A stretch of 38,928 nt of DNA from Heterotrichella gracilis (taxonomy: Eukaryota > Sar > Xanthophyceae > Tribonematales > Xanthonemataceae): NCBI GenBank assembly GCA_032358255.1, contig JAULBX010027297.1, positions 1-38,928 on the forward strand, given 5' to 3'. Positions within the stretch are counted from its first letter, which is position 1; each line of letters opens with the position of its first letter. Under the pieces are notes generated by a model, which was not told the origin of the DNA, did not search any database, and saw only the letters and a program-made list of their open reading frames with translations. Positions 33,001 through 36,648 of this stretch are shown here, piece after piece. The position numbers and the translations under genes were made by a program.

Positions 33001-35509
33001 GGAACCCAATGAACTACTGTGCGCGAACAAGGTCCGCCTTGAGAAGCCTATCTTGTGTTGGTTGGGGTACTTTTCATCATTCAAGGGCACTGACCTCGGG
33101 GTGGCATTTCTGCTGCATGTGGCATGGGGATACATCAGAAGTGGCACACATATCTGTTGGTTTTGCTGCATGCGTGCGAGTATGTCTGCGCTGTTGATAG
33201 CATGCGTTTCTTGTGAAGGCATAGCGGTTGGGTGTGGGCTATCATGGATGCAAGGTTTTGACATAATGTGTGTTGCCCACCTGCCTGCACCACCATCATG
33301 ACTAGTCACCACCATCATTTCACCCACCCCCACACGCCCGGAACGATGCATGCACCTTCCTTGCAACCTCTTGGTTCATGGTGCTTGCACAAGCCTGACA
33401 TACCTTTTGCTCCTCATTGTGCAGGACACAACTGGCTGTGTACCACCCAGAAATTGCAAACAGGATGGTCCAATATGCCAGTGCAGCGCGTTGCCGCACC
33501 GACAAATTGTCCACTTGGACGTGCTCTACCTGCCTTGCATTCGCCCCCACGTCGATAATGGTGGCTTTCAAGAAAGACATTGGGGTGAATGACGTCATCT
33601 TCATTGTGTATGACACTGTGCTGGATGCGATGGTTCTGGTATTCAGATCCACCTACTGCCCCGATGGTGAGTTAATGGAGTCCTCTCCCACACAATGCGC
33701 AATGTTGCACTGCCTTGTGCATCACATGCATGCATGGCCATGCGGAGAGACACCATATACACACATGCAGGTTGTGTCATCATTCATTGATGAGCACACA
33801 TCTTGGCATCATTTTTTTGCAAAATCATCTTATAGTAACCTTGCTTATTGGGCTTCTCTTGCCTGGTACCAATGCATGTGCACATTTGCACGCGATGGCC
33901 ACAGTAACATCCGCAACGTGGTGATCTCAGGGAGCGACAGCACTGCCGATGACAACTGCCACATGCAATGGCTGAACAATGCAAACAACTTTGTCCTGGG
34001 CTCATCCTGGTCGGGAGCCGGGAAAATTGCAAACGGTACGAACCAGGATGTTGTGGTCCCCATAATATCGGTATGTAGTAAAGTATGAAATCCATGCATA
34101 TGCTGGGGTGTAATTTAATATCAGGTAGTGAATACGGTGCACAGGCAACGTGATGCACAATATGCACAAGGACAATGCATGTTTAAGCTTGTGTGAGCAT
34201 GTGCCCTTCCTCCACCCTCCGCCTCCTCTAGTGTACATGTTCCTAGACCCACAAATTTGCTTCAAACTCACCACCTTCTCAACCCCATAGATTCGTACAA
34301 CAACTTTGGCAAAGTTGTTCATCTTGTACGGGCACCCTGGCTGCAATGAAAGACTGCTGAATGATAAGCCTGACTGCATTTCCCGGAATAAATAAAATTG
34401 GAATAACCGCAAAGTTTTCTGCTTTAGCATTGTCAGCATGCTCAGCAGTTTTCTGCTTCAGCATTGTCAACCCTAGGTCTAAATTATATTTTGTAGTCAA
34501 CCCTAGACTCCAAACTGTAAACATTTTGAGGTCAAACTTCGACCCTGCAACACAATACTTTGTTGCCAAACTGGATTGAATCCTAGACATGTGTGCTGAA
34601 AATGGGATTGCTATGTGTTTACTCCAATTTATGAGCAACCTTGCATTCCACTCAGGTCTGACTTCGGTGTGGGAAACCAACGACCCCACCAACTCCAAGG
34701 GTGCGTTGAAGTTCCCAGTCACGGACATACTGACACAGGCCAGGAGTCACGCCAAGTACCGCCCTGGCATCAAGCTGTACGTTACTGGTCACTCCCGGGG
34801 TGGTGTGCTTGCGGTGATGGGTGCCAACTTCATCAAGTACAACGGCCTCATGCCTGGATCGGACATTGGCCTCTACACCTATGGCCAGTTCCGGCACGGC
34901 AATGACGATTATCGCGATTACATGAATGCCAACTTCCCAGAGGTGAGAGATGTCAGTGCATTCAGTGGCTATTGTATATAAAATGTATTGTTGTTCATAT
35001 TCCAAGTTGTATTACAATGAAATTACATTTACGTTGCCAACCTAATATATAAATCGTAAACACTGTCGACACAGCATTGCCGTCAAAGGCCCTAGACATG
35101 TATGTGTGCACTGTTGATTCTTATGTGATTTCATCAGATTTGCCTGGTCAATATGTCAACATGCTTGCCCCTGGTGCAGTACTTCCGTCACGGTGCAAAC
35201 CGTGACCCAGTGGCCGTTAACCCGGACTTCCCTTATATGTGGCATGCTGGGACTGAGGTGTGGGAGCAAACCCCGGGCACCTTCCCTGGGCTCCCTAACA
35301 ATGTCGGCACTGGCGGAAGCAAATTGTACATTTGTGGCAAGGGCGACAAGAAATGGTTGCCCACCACATCTGCGTCTAGAACCGATCCTGACTACAACCA
35401 TTGCCAGTACCAGTACTGTTTCCAAGGGGCCAGCTGCCTGGAAATCTACAATCATGGCTGGTATCTAGGATATGACATGTCCAACCAACAGTGCGCATCT
35501 AACGGGTGA
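1..35509 (+). CDS. Giant multidomain secreted/surface protein with C-terminal class 3 lipase domain (5' end outside window)
   Basis: One spliced gene; exons by splice signals and continuous phase: (1-57 tentative), 1109-1313, 1606-1929, 2619-2801, 3532-3744, 4147-4243, 4424-4624, 5018-5172, 5314-5457, 5861-6020, 6671-6877, 7387-7541, 8508-8811, 9022-9206, 9525-9704, 10025-10118, 10368-10569, 10932-11127, 11790-11892, 12248-12365, 12856-12997, 13490-13622, 14143-14261, 14730-14779, 15538-15634, 16496-16640, 17044-17193, 17707-17773, 18103-18442, 18666-18915, 19234-19409, 21260-21455, 22465-22607, 22816-23059, 23581-23768, 24468-24639, 24979-25165, 25841-26097, 26317-26477, 27376-27565, 28031-28114, 28787-29044, 29266-29826, 30361-30485, 31086-31228, 31316-31641, 31971-32194, 32796-33031, 33425-33666, 33931-34070, (one unresolved junction), about 34636-34942, 35180-35509. 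No stop falls inside the chain. Many N-x-S/T sequons and Cys pairs suggest passage through the secretory pathway; the signal peptide would lie upstream. It could instead be two adjacent genes, but I see no start or stop that would divide it. Confidence 0.82.
58..1108 (+). other. Long intron with telomere-like motifs and a decayed exon copy
   Basis: No convincing coding sequence. It carries CCCTAAA-type tracts at about 129-143, 404-418, 700-720 and 970-984. Segment 820-932 resembles 1062-1143, the end of this same intron plus the start of the next exon, including a 'CACACCATG(T/C)CTCCC' stretch and the 'TGCATTGCCTC' of the exon. The acceptor is ccccgcag at 1101-1108. ORFs predicted here are Pro/His-rich low complexity. 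Confidence 0.55.
1109..2801 (+). CDS. Module 0: beta-rich repeat region, exons 1109-1313, 1606-1929, 2619-2801
   Basis: Three exons, phase 0 at both internal junctions, with donors gtgagt, gtaagg and gtgtgc. Exons 1 and 2 encode a tandem sub-repeat: VVVLVGYSIAD followed by a GGGVLDVMDQL helix-like stretch in the first, and VVVRVSFSLSD followed by GGSMLGLMQSL in the second. Exon 2 ends with the anchor LTLPDLAQGVGFEY, matching LA..LG.DW anchors in modules 1-3. Exon 3 (61 codons) matches the third anchor, which reads PGVYL in other copies and appears here as NTYPAPSLTVGLGVTIPALD. I do not recognise the family. The alternating hydrophobic pattern suggests beta strands, and the lack of charged clusters or membrane segments suggests an extracellular fold. 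Confidence 0.78.
1361..1587 (+). pseudogene. Two decayed copies of the 3' end of exon 1109-1313
   Basis: Segment 1364-1459 repeats 1248-1355 (CTGATCAGCTCACACGGTGC against ATGGATCAGCTCACGGGGTG) and continues across the splice donor into intron sequence. Segment 1505-1587 is a third, more diverged copy. The in-frame tag at the first copy's donor and frame breaks make both non-coding. The real intron runs 1314-1605. Confidence 0.65.
1930..2618 (+). other. Intron with a partial exon duplicate, otherwise empty
   Basis: Segment 2024-2080 repeats 1812-1853 of the preceding exon (shared AGGGCTGCGGCTGGCGxGGTGGAGGTG pattern). The remainder, 2200-2580, is T-rich unique sequence in which I see no gene. 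Donor gtaagg, acceptor ggcgcag. Confidence 0.6.
3270..3480 (+). pseudogene. Two decayed upstream copies of the 5' part of exon 3532-3744
   Basis: At 3276-3335 and 3424-3480 the sequence repeats 3540-3607 (shared core CTCATGTCCCTC followed by an AACTTCAA-like stretch). Read in the matching frame they give PCLMSLASFKFNAYNG and PSLMSLTNFN against PSLMSLTNFKFDSSNG in the exon. Both lack a matching donor and break off in A/T-rich DNA, so they are remnants inside intron 2802-3531. Confidence 0.65.
3532..5172 (+). CDS. Module 1: unknown beta-rich repeat, exons 3532-3744, 4147-4243, 4424-4624, 5018-5172
   Basis: First complete copy of the module. Anchor 1 is VWQDAPQLVTDQLATITFP (exon 4147-4243), anchor 2 is LSLASLAAKLGVDW (exon 4424-4624) and anchor 3 is DPGVYLNAQGAILELD (exon 5018-5172). 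Intron phases are 0, 1 and 1, and the last exon ends in phase 0. The first intron falls between VKLLK and GLKAVW, a position where module 2 has no intron. Sequons GNAT and NST occur near the end. No enzyme motif is visible; a structural or ligand-binding surface domain is an inference only. Confidence 0.8.
3827..3935 (+). pseudogene. Decayed copy of the 3' part of exon 3532-3744 in its downstream intron
   Basis: Segment 3827-3935 repeats 3643-3750, including TGTGAAGCTGCTCAAGGTGA across the splice donor. Frameshifts relative to the exon make it non-coding. It lies in intron 3745-4146. Confidence 0.7.
4690..4800 (+). pseudogene. Decayed copy of the 3' part of exon 4424-4624
   Basis: CTGACTGCCAAGCTGGATGT at 4698 onward repeats CTGGCTGCCAAGCTGGGTGT of the exon. 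The similarity runs through the GGCAG(T/C)GGAGTG stretch to a donor-like AGTGCGTG. Telomere-like ACCCTA tokens lie just upstream (4640-4690). Confidence 0.7.
5314..7541 (+). CDS. Module 2: unknown beta-rich repeat, exons 5314-5457, 5861-6020, 6671-6877, 7387-7541
   Basis: Second complete module. Anchor 1 is LWPDVPQAVLDSLQSVSFP, anchor 2 LSMSTLAADFGYSW and anchor 3 FLPGVYLQALVTIAALD. Exon 7387-7541 is 155 nt, the same length and phase as its module-1 counterpart 5018-5172. Exons 5314-5457 (144 nt) and 5861-6020 (160 nt) together correspond to the single 304-nt exon of module 3. The start of each exon is set by a pyrimidine-rich tract and an AG that keeps the phase (0, 0, 1, 1). Confidence 0.82.
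5460..5550 (-). mobile_element. Short 3' fragment of a non-LTR retrotransposon, at the 5' end of an intron
   Basis: On the minus strand this matches the C-terminal codons of the element at 15860-16471: CHERGAGRHMCKTE here against CQERAAWHRMCKTD there, followed by a TTAG/TTAGTC-rich tail (5466-5482) and an ACATGCAT stretch shared with the larger copy. The tail begins within about 8 bases of the splice donor at 5458. No full coding domain remains. Confidence 0.6.
6258..6580 (+). pseudogene. Two tandem decayed copies of the 5' part of exon 6671-6877
   Basis: Copies at about 6262-6373 and 6477-6574 both repeat TATGAGCTGCTGGCGGTGCA (second copy TACTGGCGATGG) through CTCACAGTGG of the exon. Spacing is about 200 bases, matching the distance from the second copy to the real exon. 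Each copy is followed by CCCTA-rich text. Indels and stops show they are not used. Confidence 0.75.
6988..7095 (+). pseudogene. Decayed copy of the 3' part of exon 6671-6877
   Basis: Segment 6990-7092 repeats 6778-6885: TTTCATGTCTACCCT, GGTACAGCTGGG, then ATCTCGGTGGTGTATGTGTC and a donor-like gtgag. An internal deletion breaks the frame. Confidence 0.7.
7542..8507 (+). other. Long intron with copies of both flanking exons
   Basis: Segment 7853-7922 repeats the end of the upstream exon (CTCAGCCAGCTGGACGTGGT, followed by a gtaag donor). Segment 8296-8440 repeats the start of the downstream exon 8508-8811 including its acceptor (GCAGGTGGCT, then CAGCGCAGCGGGGGGTACCA), but stops appear early. 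Between them, 7990-8080 holds three loose repeats of a GGTA(T/C)CCA..(A/T)GGTA(C/T)GGACCA motif. Confidence 0.65.
8508..9704 (+). CDS. Module 3: unknown beta-rich repeat, exons 8508-8811, 9022-9206, 9525-9704
   Basis: Third complete module, with three exons instead of four. Exon 8508-8811 reads through the position of the module-2 intron at 5458-5860 with unchanged coding length (304 = 144 + 160). Anchor 1 is MWPSAPNYVANSLASFSFP, anchor 2 TTLPDLASGLGFDW and anchor 3 LLAPGAYVSAGISMPDL. The entering phase of exon 9022 (phase 1, completing GGG before VY) is the same as in modules 1 and 2, so GVYRFSALHSSG aligns with GVYELLAVHSSG. Confidence 0.82.
10025..11892 (+). CDS. Module 4: unknown beta-rich repeat, exons 10025-10118, 10368-10569, 10932-11127, 11790-11892
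   Basis: Fourth module, most diverged in its second half. Anchor 1 is LWPDTPGVVLDFLDPVSFT in exon 10368-10569. The intron before that exon lies upstream of the module-2 intron position, so this copy has its own intron pattern. Exon 10932-11127 (VPNLTSKQAVLDVLNKLSL) and exon 11790-11892 (FGLTVNGQDIAFFLEADFTA) carry the second half. Phases run 0, 1, 2, 0. Function not recognised. Confidence 0.78.
10272..10321. other. Strong intronic hairpin
   Basis: GGTCA, CTGCC and GTGGGG on the left arm pair with CCCCAC, GGCAG and TGACC on the right around a 6-base TTCAAA loop. It lies inside intron 10119-10367 of module 4. A GGTTCAAACCC core resembles an RNA polymerase III box B. Confidence 0.5.
11128..11789 (+). 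other. Intron, nothing recognised
   Basis: A 662-base A/T-rich intron with small CGATCTA-type repeats near 11365-11390. It has no ORF with support, no transposon signature and no clear exon copy. Donor gtgcgg, acceptor ctttgcag. Confidence 0.5.
12248..16640 (+). CDS. Beta-rich linker region, exons 12248 to 16640
   Basis: Exons 12248-12365, 12856-12997, 13490-13622, 14143-14261, 14730-14779 (50 nt), 15538-15634 and 16496-16640. Phases are 1, 2, 0, 1, 0, 2 and 0 on entry. The stretch GFKLNAGINLLGIQ in exon 14143-14261 resembles module anchor 3 (GVYLNAQGAILELD), so this region may be worn module copies. Exon 16496-16640 (VFMRVTADLTILSQHVSIDL...) ends just before the Cys-rich block. Exon 15538-15634 ends at a GC-type donor (GAG|GCAAGT). 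Alternating polar/hydrophobic residues suggest strands; no catalytic motif is seen. Confidence 0.75.
12480..12790 (+). pseudogene. Decayed copies of exons 12248-12365 and 12856-12997 in the intron between them
   Basis: Segment 12490-12560 resembles the end of the upstream exon (TTCAAAGCCTTCCCTTCCTAC against TTCAAGAACTTCCCCTTCATC). Segment 12680-12720 repeats the downstream acceptor and exon start (GCAGGTATCTGCTGGCCAAT against GCAGGTACCTGCTGGCAAAG). A shorter piece lies at 12764-12790. CCCTAAA tokens separate them (12624, 12721, 12800-12840). Confidence 0.6.
13112..13216 (+). pseudogene. Decayed copy of exon 12856-12997
   Basis: AGCTTCAACTAGATGCATCT and the run to GGCTTCACAGTGAGT repeat 12904-13003 of the exon. 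It still reads TDIMGVDAKTSVVYDYVANGFGFT beside TSIVNVKANTSMVYDKSAKGFGFM and ends at a donor-like gtgagt. It has no matching acceptor (the start corresponds to mid-exon) and the start is out of frame. Confidence 0.7.
14455..14620 (+). repeat. Degenerate tandem copies of the exon 14730 start, mixed with CCCTAAA
   Basis: Three loosely repeated ~70-base units carry a TCGGCCA or TGGTCACA start and a GAAGCT(T/C)CATC motif resembling GGAAGCTCAATC of exon 14730-14779. In two units the part that corresponds to exon text is interrupted or replaced by CCTAAACCCT or ATAAACCCTAAAC. Confidence 0.5.
15094..15310. mobile_element. Terminal-inverted-repeat element, copy 1 (MITE-like)
   Basis: About 217 bases bounded by inverted repeats ATTAGCCCTAGCCGTAGT (15094-15111) and ACTGCGGCTACGGCTAAT (15293-15310), with two mismatches between arms. 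A second copy lies at 36420-36648 and shares long stretches such as GATAGGCTTAATTTTGCTAA. Internally, CGCTAATTCG and CGAATTAGCG around ACGTCGAGCGG form a hairpin. No ORF is present, so it would be non-autonomous. No clear target-site duplication was found. It sits in intron 14780-15537. Confidence 0.75.
15390..15460 (+). pseudogene. Decayed copy of exon 15538-15634
   Basis: TGGGCATCAAGCTGGCCAAC and GTATTGTGCTGATTGTGCTCCACAACACC repeat the exon's CTGGGCATCACGTTG...GGCATTGTGCTCCACAACGCC, with insertions that break the frame. Confidence 0.6.
15844..16487 (-). mobile_element. 5'-truncated non-LTR (LINE-type) retrotransposon insertion with 16-bp target-site duplication
   Basis: The direct repeat AAATGTTTCCTATTTA occurs at 15844-15859 and 16472-16487. 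The 612 bases between read on the minus strand as the C-terminal end of a LINE reverse-transcriptase protein: LRDIRLSWLGHLGR, a damaged middle with a stop, then GKPRATWADLLQQDLKSRG and FKQCQERAAWHRMCK, stop, and a (TAAC)n-type tail at 15860-15883. The WLGH and QDR/QER..W motifs are typical of the region after the RT domain in non-LTR elements. It is antisense to the host gene in intron 15635-16495. Part of the right target-site copy now lies in the pyrimidine tract of the host acceptor. Confidence 0.88.
17044..18442 (+). CDS. Cys-rich segment, exons 17044-17193, 17707-17773, 18103-18442
   Basis: Exon 17044-17193 encodes GYCTKD...SPKCGNCVAG...CWNCAAGWDFFKDGCGKP with eight Cys. Exon 17707-17773 encodes a DCPAGMDNVASVCYGHCPDW unit. 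Exon 18103-18442 continues with ADNVLNVCWGRCPLNSLDCG and six or more Cys. The repeated 'NV..VC(Y/W)G.CP' pattern shows two tandem short Cys units split exactly at an intron (phase 2, between the two W/A residues). The second half of exon 18103-18442 (CTCSGSDVAITYKGG...MYCQNCKL) begins the beta-sandwich-like region. Disulfides in the secretory pathway are inferred. Confidence 0.8.
18666..27565 (+). CDS. Tandem Ig/FN3-like beta-sandwich-like region, exons 18666 to 27565
   Basis: Eleven exons: 18666-18915, 19234-19409, 21260-21455, 22465-22607, 22816-23059, 23581-23768, 24468-24639, 24979-25165, 25841-26097, 26317-26477, 27376-27565. Segments repeatedly end in a strand of the type MDIDC, ASITC, VTVSC or ITINC. 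Stretches such as IGNLTSGSSYSFVPVATWNG and LQAEAVYTFSISVRYMSG look like the E-F-G strands of fibronectin III or REJ-like domains; this is a pattern call, not a profile match. For exon 19234 I chose the upstream of two in-frame acceptors because VTPTLLYADP then aligns with FISPKPILGS of exon 24979. The donor of exon 24979-25165 is GC-type (CAG|GCGAGT). Sequons are frequent. Confidence 0.75.
19410..21259 (+). other. Largest intron in the window (1,850 bases)
   Basis: Donor gtgggt, acceptor cttgcag. It is occupied mainly by the foldback array (19876-20910). Flanks 19410-19800 and 20950-21250 are A/T-rich without recognisable genes. The 220-residue ORF at 19651-20313 is low-complexity Ser/Thr/Pro/His translation of the repeat and is not a gene. 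Confidence 0.65.
19876..20910. repeat. Foldback (long inverted) minisatellite
   Basis: Left arm 19876-20190: about 3.8 direct units of 80-82 bases starting GGCTCA(A/G)C(C/T)ACCCACCC and containing CTTCACTTCATTCA. Right arm about 20560-20910: the same units in inverse orientation, starting GGTTGAA and containing GAATGAAGTGAAG. Each unit also carries its own palindromic core, for example TGGAAAAGAAATACAATTTC followed by TTTTCCA. The spacer 20190-20560 is unique and GC-mixed. This can form a long hairpin and many small ones. Confidence 0.8.
22228..22275 (+). pseudogene. Short decayed copy of exon 22465-22607 start
   Basis: GCCGCGGCGCTGGACTTCAA and the following GACATTGCGCGTGTACT resemble GCGGCGTTGGACTTATCC..GACTCTGCTAGTAGGT of the exon. 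It lies in intron 21456-22464, which otherwise shows nothing recognisable. Confidence 0.4.
23990..24390 (-). mobile_element. 3' fragment of a non-LTR retrotransposon
   Basis: The minus strand is open from about 24340 to a stop at 24042-24044 and reads LRVIRLKWLGHLGRMAVNG, then IPKRIGQLVGKRSRGALKAT and WYKHCQDRDGWRMLVHG. This is the conserved end of LINE ORF2 proteins (WLGHL.RM, GKRSRG..K.TW, W...CQDR..WR). After the stop comes a short UTR and a (TAA)n-like tail (TATTATTATTATTATTAC, 23991-24009 on +). The upstream part is missing. It lies antisense in intron 23769-24467. Possible worn target-site duplications (ACATGTT...TTTGTA on both sides) are not convincing. Confidence 0.82.
25640..25745 (+). 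pseudogene. Decayed copy of exon 25841-26097 start
   Basis: TGCTTGCGCAAGTCCGAAAG and TCTCCAACGGCACGCCCCTCAAGGAC repeat GCTTACGCAGCTCCGGAACC and TTAGCAACGGCGCACCCCTTCAGGAT, including the acceptor region. A second piece at 25430-25475 has splice-like ends but would force a stop, so it is not used. Confidence 0.65.
26478..27375 (+). other. Intron, nothing recognised
   Basis: An 898-base intron. A weak echo of the preceding exon end (ACATCACCTCTCAGGTATTT) appears at 26570-26590. 26640-26730 has tRNA-like words but no foldable tRNA. The rest is A/T-rich unique sequence. Confidence 0.45.
27610..27730 (+). pseudogene. Decayed copy of the 3' part of exon 27376-27565
   Basis: CTTCTGCACGCAAGTGGGCG, then GAGGTGCA and a worn ATTGCCAAGGAGCACCGGCCAGGGGAGTAGTGCC, repeat 27467-27560. 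A stop (TAG at the GGGGAGTAG position) and indels make it non-coding. It lies in intron 27566-28030. Confidence 0.7.
28031..29609 (+). CDS. Cys-motif and globular segment, exons 28031-28114, 28787-29044 and the first part of 29266-29826
   Basis: Exon 28031-28114 is a self-contained 28-residue unit, AVCGDNNCSPGEGCGCRDC..., both ends in phase 1. The CGD..C..GE.C.C.DC pattern is a recurrent small Cys motif in secreted proteins of bacteria and algae; calcium or disulfide roles are inference. Exon 28787-29044 has six Cys (SGCKPLD...FCF...ACEPY...NYCYRS) and then a Thr/Ala-rich tail. The start of exon 29266 gives a beta-rich domain with sequons NAT, NYT, NGT and NIT, ending in VVSVLAT before the proline run. 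Confidence 0.8.
29610..29826 (+). CDS. Proline-rich (hydroxyproline-type) linker 1
   Basis: Seventy-two codons of PPPSPPP, SPPPPPP, PSPPP and PTPP text ending PPPAPA, inside exon 29266-29826. Such SP/PP repeats in green-alga cell-wall and pherophorin-type proteins are hydroxylated and O-glycosylated into a stiff rod. Here it separates the upstream modules from the small domain at 30361-31526. The Gly-rich ORF on the opposite strand is a shadow of this composition. Confidence 0.88.
30361..31526 (+). CDS. Small globular segment between the two Pro-rich linkers
   Basis: Exons 30361-30485, 31086-31228 and the first ~70 codons of 31316-31641; phases 1, 0 and 2. It encodes GLDVVVQCSSTTTGAGYDSM..., VFVGGISQQTTGQQPTYNLQ..., and IKFPFFGNGARLVISADLVYAWKLVRL...NYCPNTISG. 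Only two Cys are visible. About 160 residues in all. Not recognised. It could be a carbohydrate-binding or pherophorin-like lobe, since pherophorins place globular domains on both sides of a Pro rod, but no diagnostic Cys pattern supports that. Confidence 0.75.
31527..31987 (+). CDS. Proline-rich linker 2, split by intron 31642-31970
   Basis: The end of exon 31316-31641 reads LPPPSPPLPPSPPSPPPRPP and further SP repeats. After the phase-1 junction, exon 31971 adds TPPPPAA before the Cys-rich domain. The intron therefore interrupts the rod itself, with donor a|gtgagt and acceptor ctgctag. Confidence 0.85.
31971..33031 (+). CDS. Cys-rich domain preceding the lipase, exons 31971-32194 and 32796-33031
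   Basis: About 150 residues with at least 17 Cys, for example LCYKSCLDTCGSDYRYPYG, LLCQRDPNGCPSDYT, VVYCCKPTTFNPFAGCVSKN and FTCSCDNYIKGNPMNYC. The junction is phase 0 (ACG|gtaagt to TGG GGG). The second exon ends in phase 2 at a weak donor (AG|gtccgc) and joins at 33425 to give RTQLAVYHP, the lipase start. A folded, disulfide-stabilised extracellular domain is inferred; I cannot name the family. Confidence 0.78.
32195..32795 (+). other. Intron, nothing recognised
   Basis: A 601-base intron with donor gtaagt and acceptor tttctgcag. It contains short ACCCGCACTATCC and CATGCACC-rich text. No mobile element and no supported ORF. Confidence 0.5.
33425..35509 (+). CDS. C-terminal class 3 lipase domain
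   Basis: Exons 33425-33666, 33931-34070, an unresolved part, to 34942, and 35180-35509. The order matches fungal-type class 3 lipases. N-terminal part: AVYHPEIANRMVQYASAARC. Core strand: DAMVLVFRST. HSGLTSVW is the usual H-x-GF position. The nucleophile elbow is YVTGHSRGGVLAV (Ser codon 34793-34795), followed by LYTYGQFRHGNDDY. The acid is FRHGANRDPVAVNP (Asp 35204-35206), then MWHAGTEVW and finally NHGWYLG (His 35453-35455). Predicted role: ester hydrolysis of acylglycerols or related lipids outside the cell. Oddity: Arg replaces the common Leu in GHSLGG. I chose acceptor 35179 over 35138 because YFRHGANRDPV then follows directly, as in the family. Stop TGA at 35507-35509. Confidence 0.88.
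33667..33930 (+). other. 264-base intron that is open in the host frame
   Basis: Donor gatg|gtgagt, acceptor gatctcag|gg. The length is a multiple of three and there is no in-frame stop, so the ORF runs unbroken from 33417 to 34088. Splicing joins CPD to GSDSTADDNC. Retention would insert 88 residues in the lipase core. Confidence 0.65.
34071..34655 (+). other. Unresolved splice region within the lipase domain
   Basis: Exon 33931-34070 ends in phase 0 at gtatgt, but the next clear coding text (AFHSGLTSVW) cannot be entered in phase 0. Options: a small exon around 34291-34324 (tag|ATTCGTACAACA to tt|gtacgg) joined to acceptor 34635; donor 34078 (a|gtaaag) joined to 34586 or 34655. The first keeps the HSG motif and phase. 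34420-34460 contains a short direct repeat (TTTCTGCTT(T/C)AGCATTGTCA twice). Confidence 0.45.
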
Positions 35510-36419
35510 CTTTGATCATGTGCCAATTGGGTACCCAAATGGCAATCGCGTGCACTGTTTTATTTGTGGAGTACCCGCCTTGTAGTACAAGACTAACAAG
35601 ACACATGCTTCTTTCTACACTCATTTGCCAGGTGTAGAGCATCTTGCCAAATTGATTGAATGTTTTTACCGCCCACAACGGTTGATCAACACACGGAGTT
35701 GCCATGGTTGCTGCCTCAAGATCTACATTCTTTTGTCACAACAGTTGCAATTGTTTCGTATCTACTAGCAATTATTTATTATCTACATACTATGGCCTGC
35801 GCCAATGTCTTTGTGTTGTTTTGTCATATGTACTGGACATTTTTTATAATTCACTAGGCTAGCCTTAGGCTAGTTTGGGCTACTGGATGCCTTTTCAATC
35901 ATCTATCAGATTGTAATCATGACCAGGCATACGAAAGAAAGAGACGGCAATTGGTGAGTCGCCTGTGGGCGTCAGACACCCAAATGGTAGACCAAATATT
36001 TCCTGTAGATTGAAATGTGTTATCGTAATTGGCTTCAATGAATATAAAAAAATGGTTAAATCATATAACCATTCAATGAGATAAAACAACTGTTGTAATA
36101 TTGATTGCTCATCGGGGTCTACCACCGTGCGGTGGATGGATCCTTGGATTTATCATTTACTGAATGATGAATTGTATGCCACGAATGACAGCTCAGCAAT
36201 GCTGAGGTGCTGATAGTATCAGAATCTGGCTTGTCAAGTGCTTGCACTCATAGGCATTTAATAATTTATAACCGCATGACATTGTATGACAATCATGATG
36301 CATTTGATTAATTGATGCATTTTGCCGCCCTCTTACAACCCGAGTGTAATATTTAGTCCATATATGCCTTACGATAACTATACTATACTATTAGTCTTAA
36401 CCTGGTATTAATCTAAGCT
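35510..36419 (+). other. 3' flank and intergenic DNA
   Basis: A/T-rich, with no ORF beyond chance length and no recognised gene. A small palindromic AGGCTAGCCTTAGGCTAG lies at 35857-35874. I could not identify the poly(A) signal with confidence. Confidence 0.5.
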
Positions 36420-36648
36420 AATAGCCGTAGCCGTAGTGACCACGTTAATACCAGTGTCAACGTCGTACGTTACTAACGCTTCAAATTAACATAGTCGTAA
36501 AAAGTCCCCTATCGACCGATTTGGCTTCGGATAGGCTTAATTTTGCTAATTCCGCTAATTCGAACGTCGAGCGGCGAATTAGTGCAATCAACGGAGTCGA
36601 TTAAAAGTTAAATTTGGGCGCAAAATTACCAATGCGGCTACGGCTATT
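36420..36648. mobile_element. Terminal-inverted-repeat element, copy 2 (MITE-like)
   Basis: About 229 bases in the same orientation as 15094-15310. Arms are AATAGCCGTAGCCGTAGT (36420-36437) and ATGCGGCTACGGCTATT (36632-36648). The internal hairpin CGCTAATTCG/CGAATTAG around ACGTCGAGCGG is conserved, as are CCTATCGA(T/C)CGATTTGGCTT and AAAAGTTAAATTTGGGCG. The two copies differ by small indels near the left end. It lies in intergenic DNA. Confidence 0.78.

Noticed and set aside
33417-34088. Single uninterrupted 223-residue lipase ORF
   Set aside because: Donor gtgagt at 33667 and acceptor at 33930 are strong, and the intervening translation is unlike the family; kept only as a possible retained-intron form.
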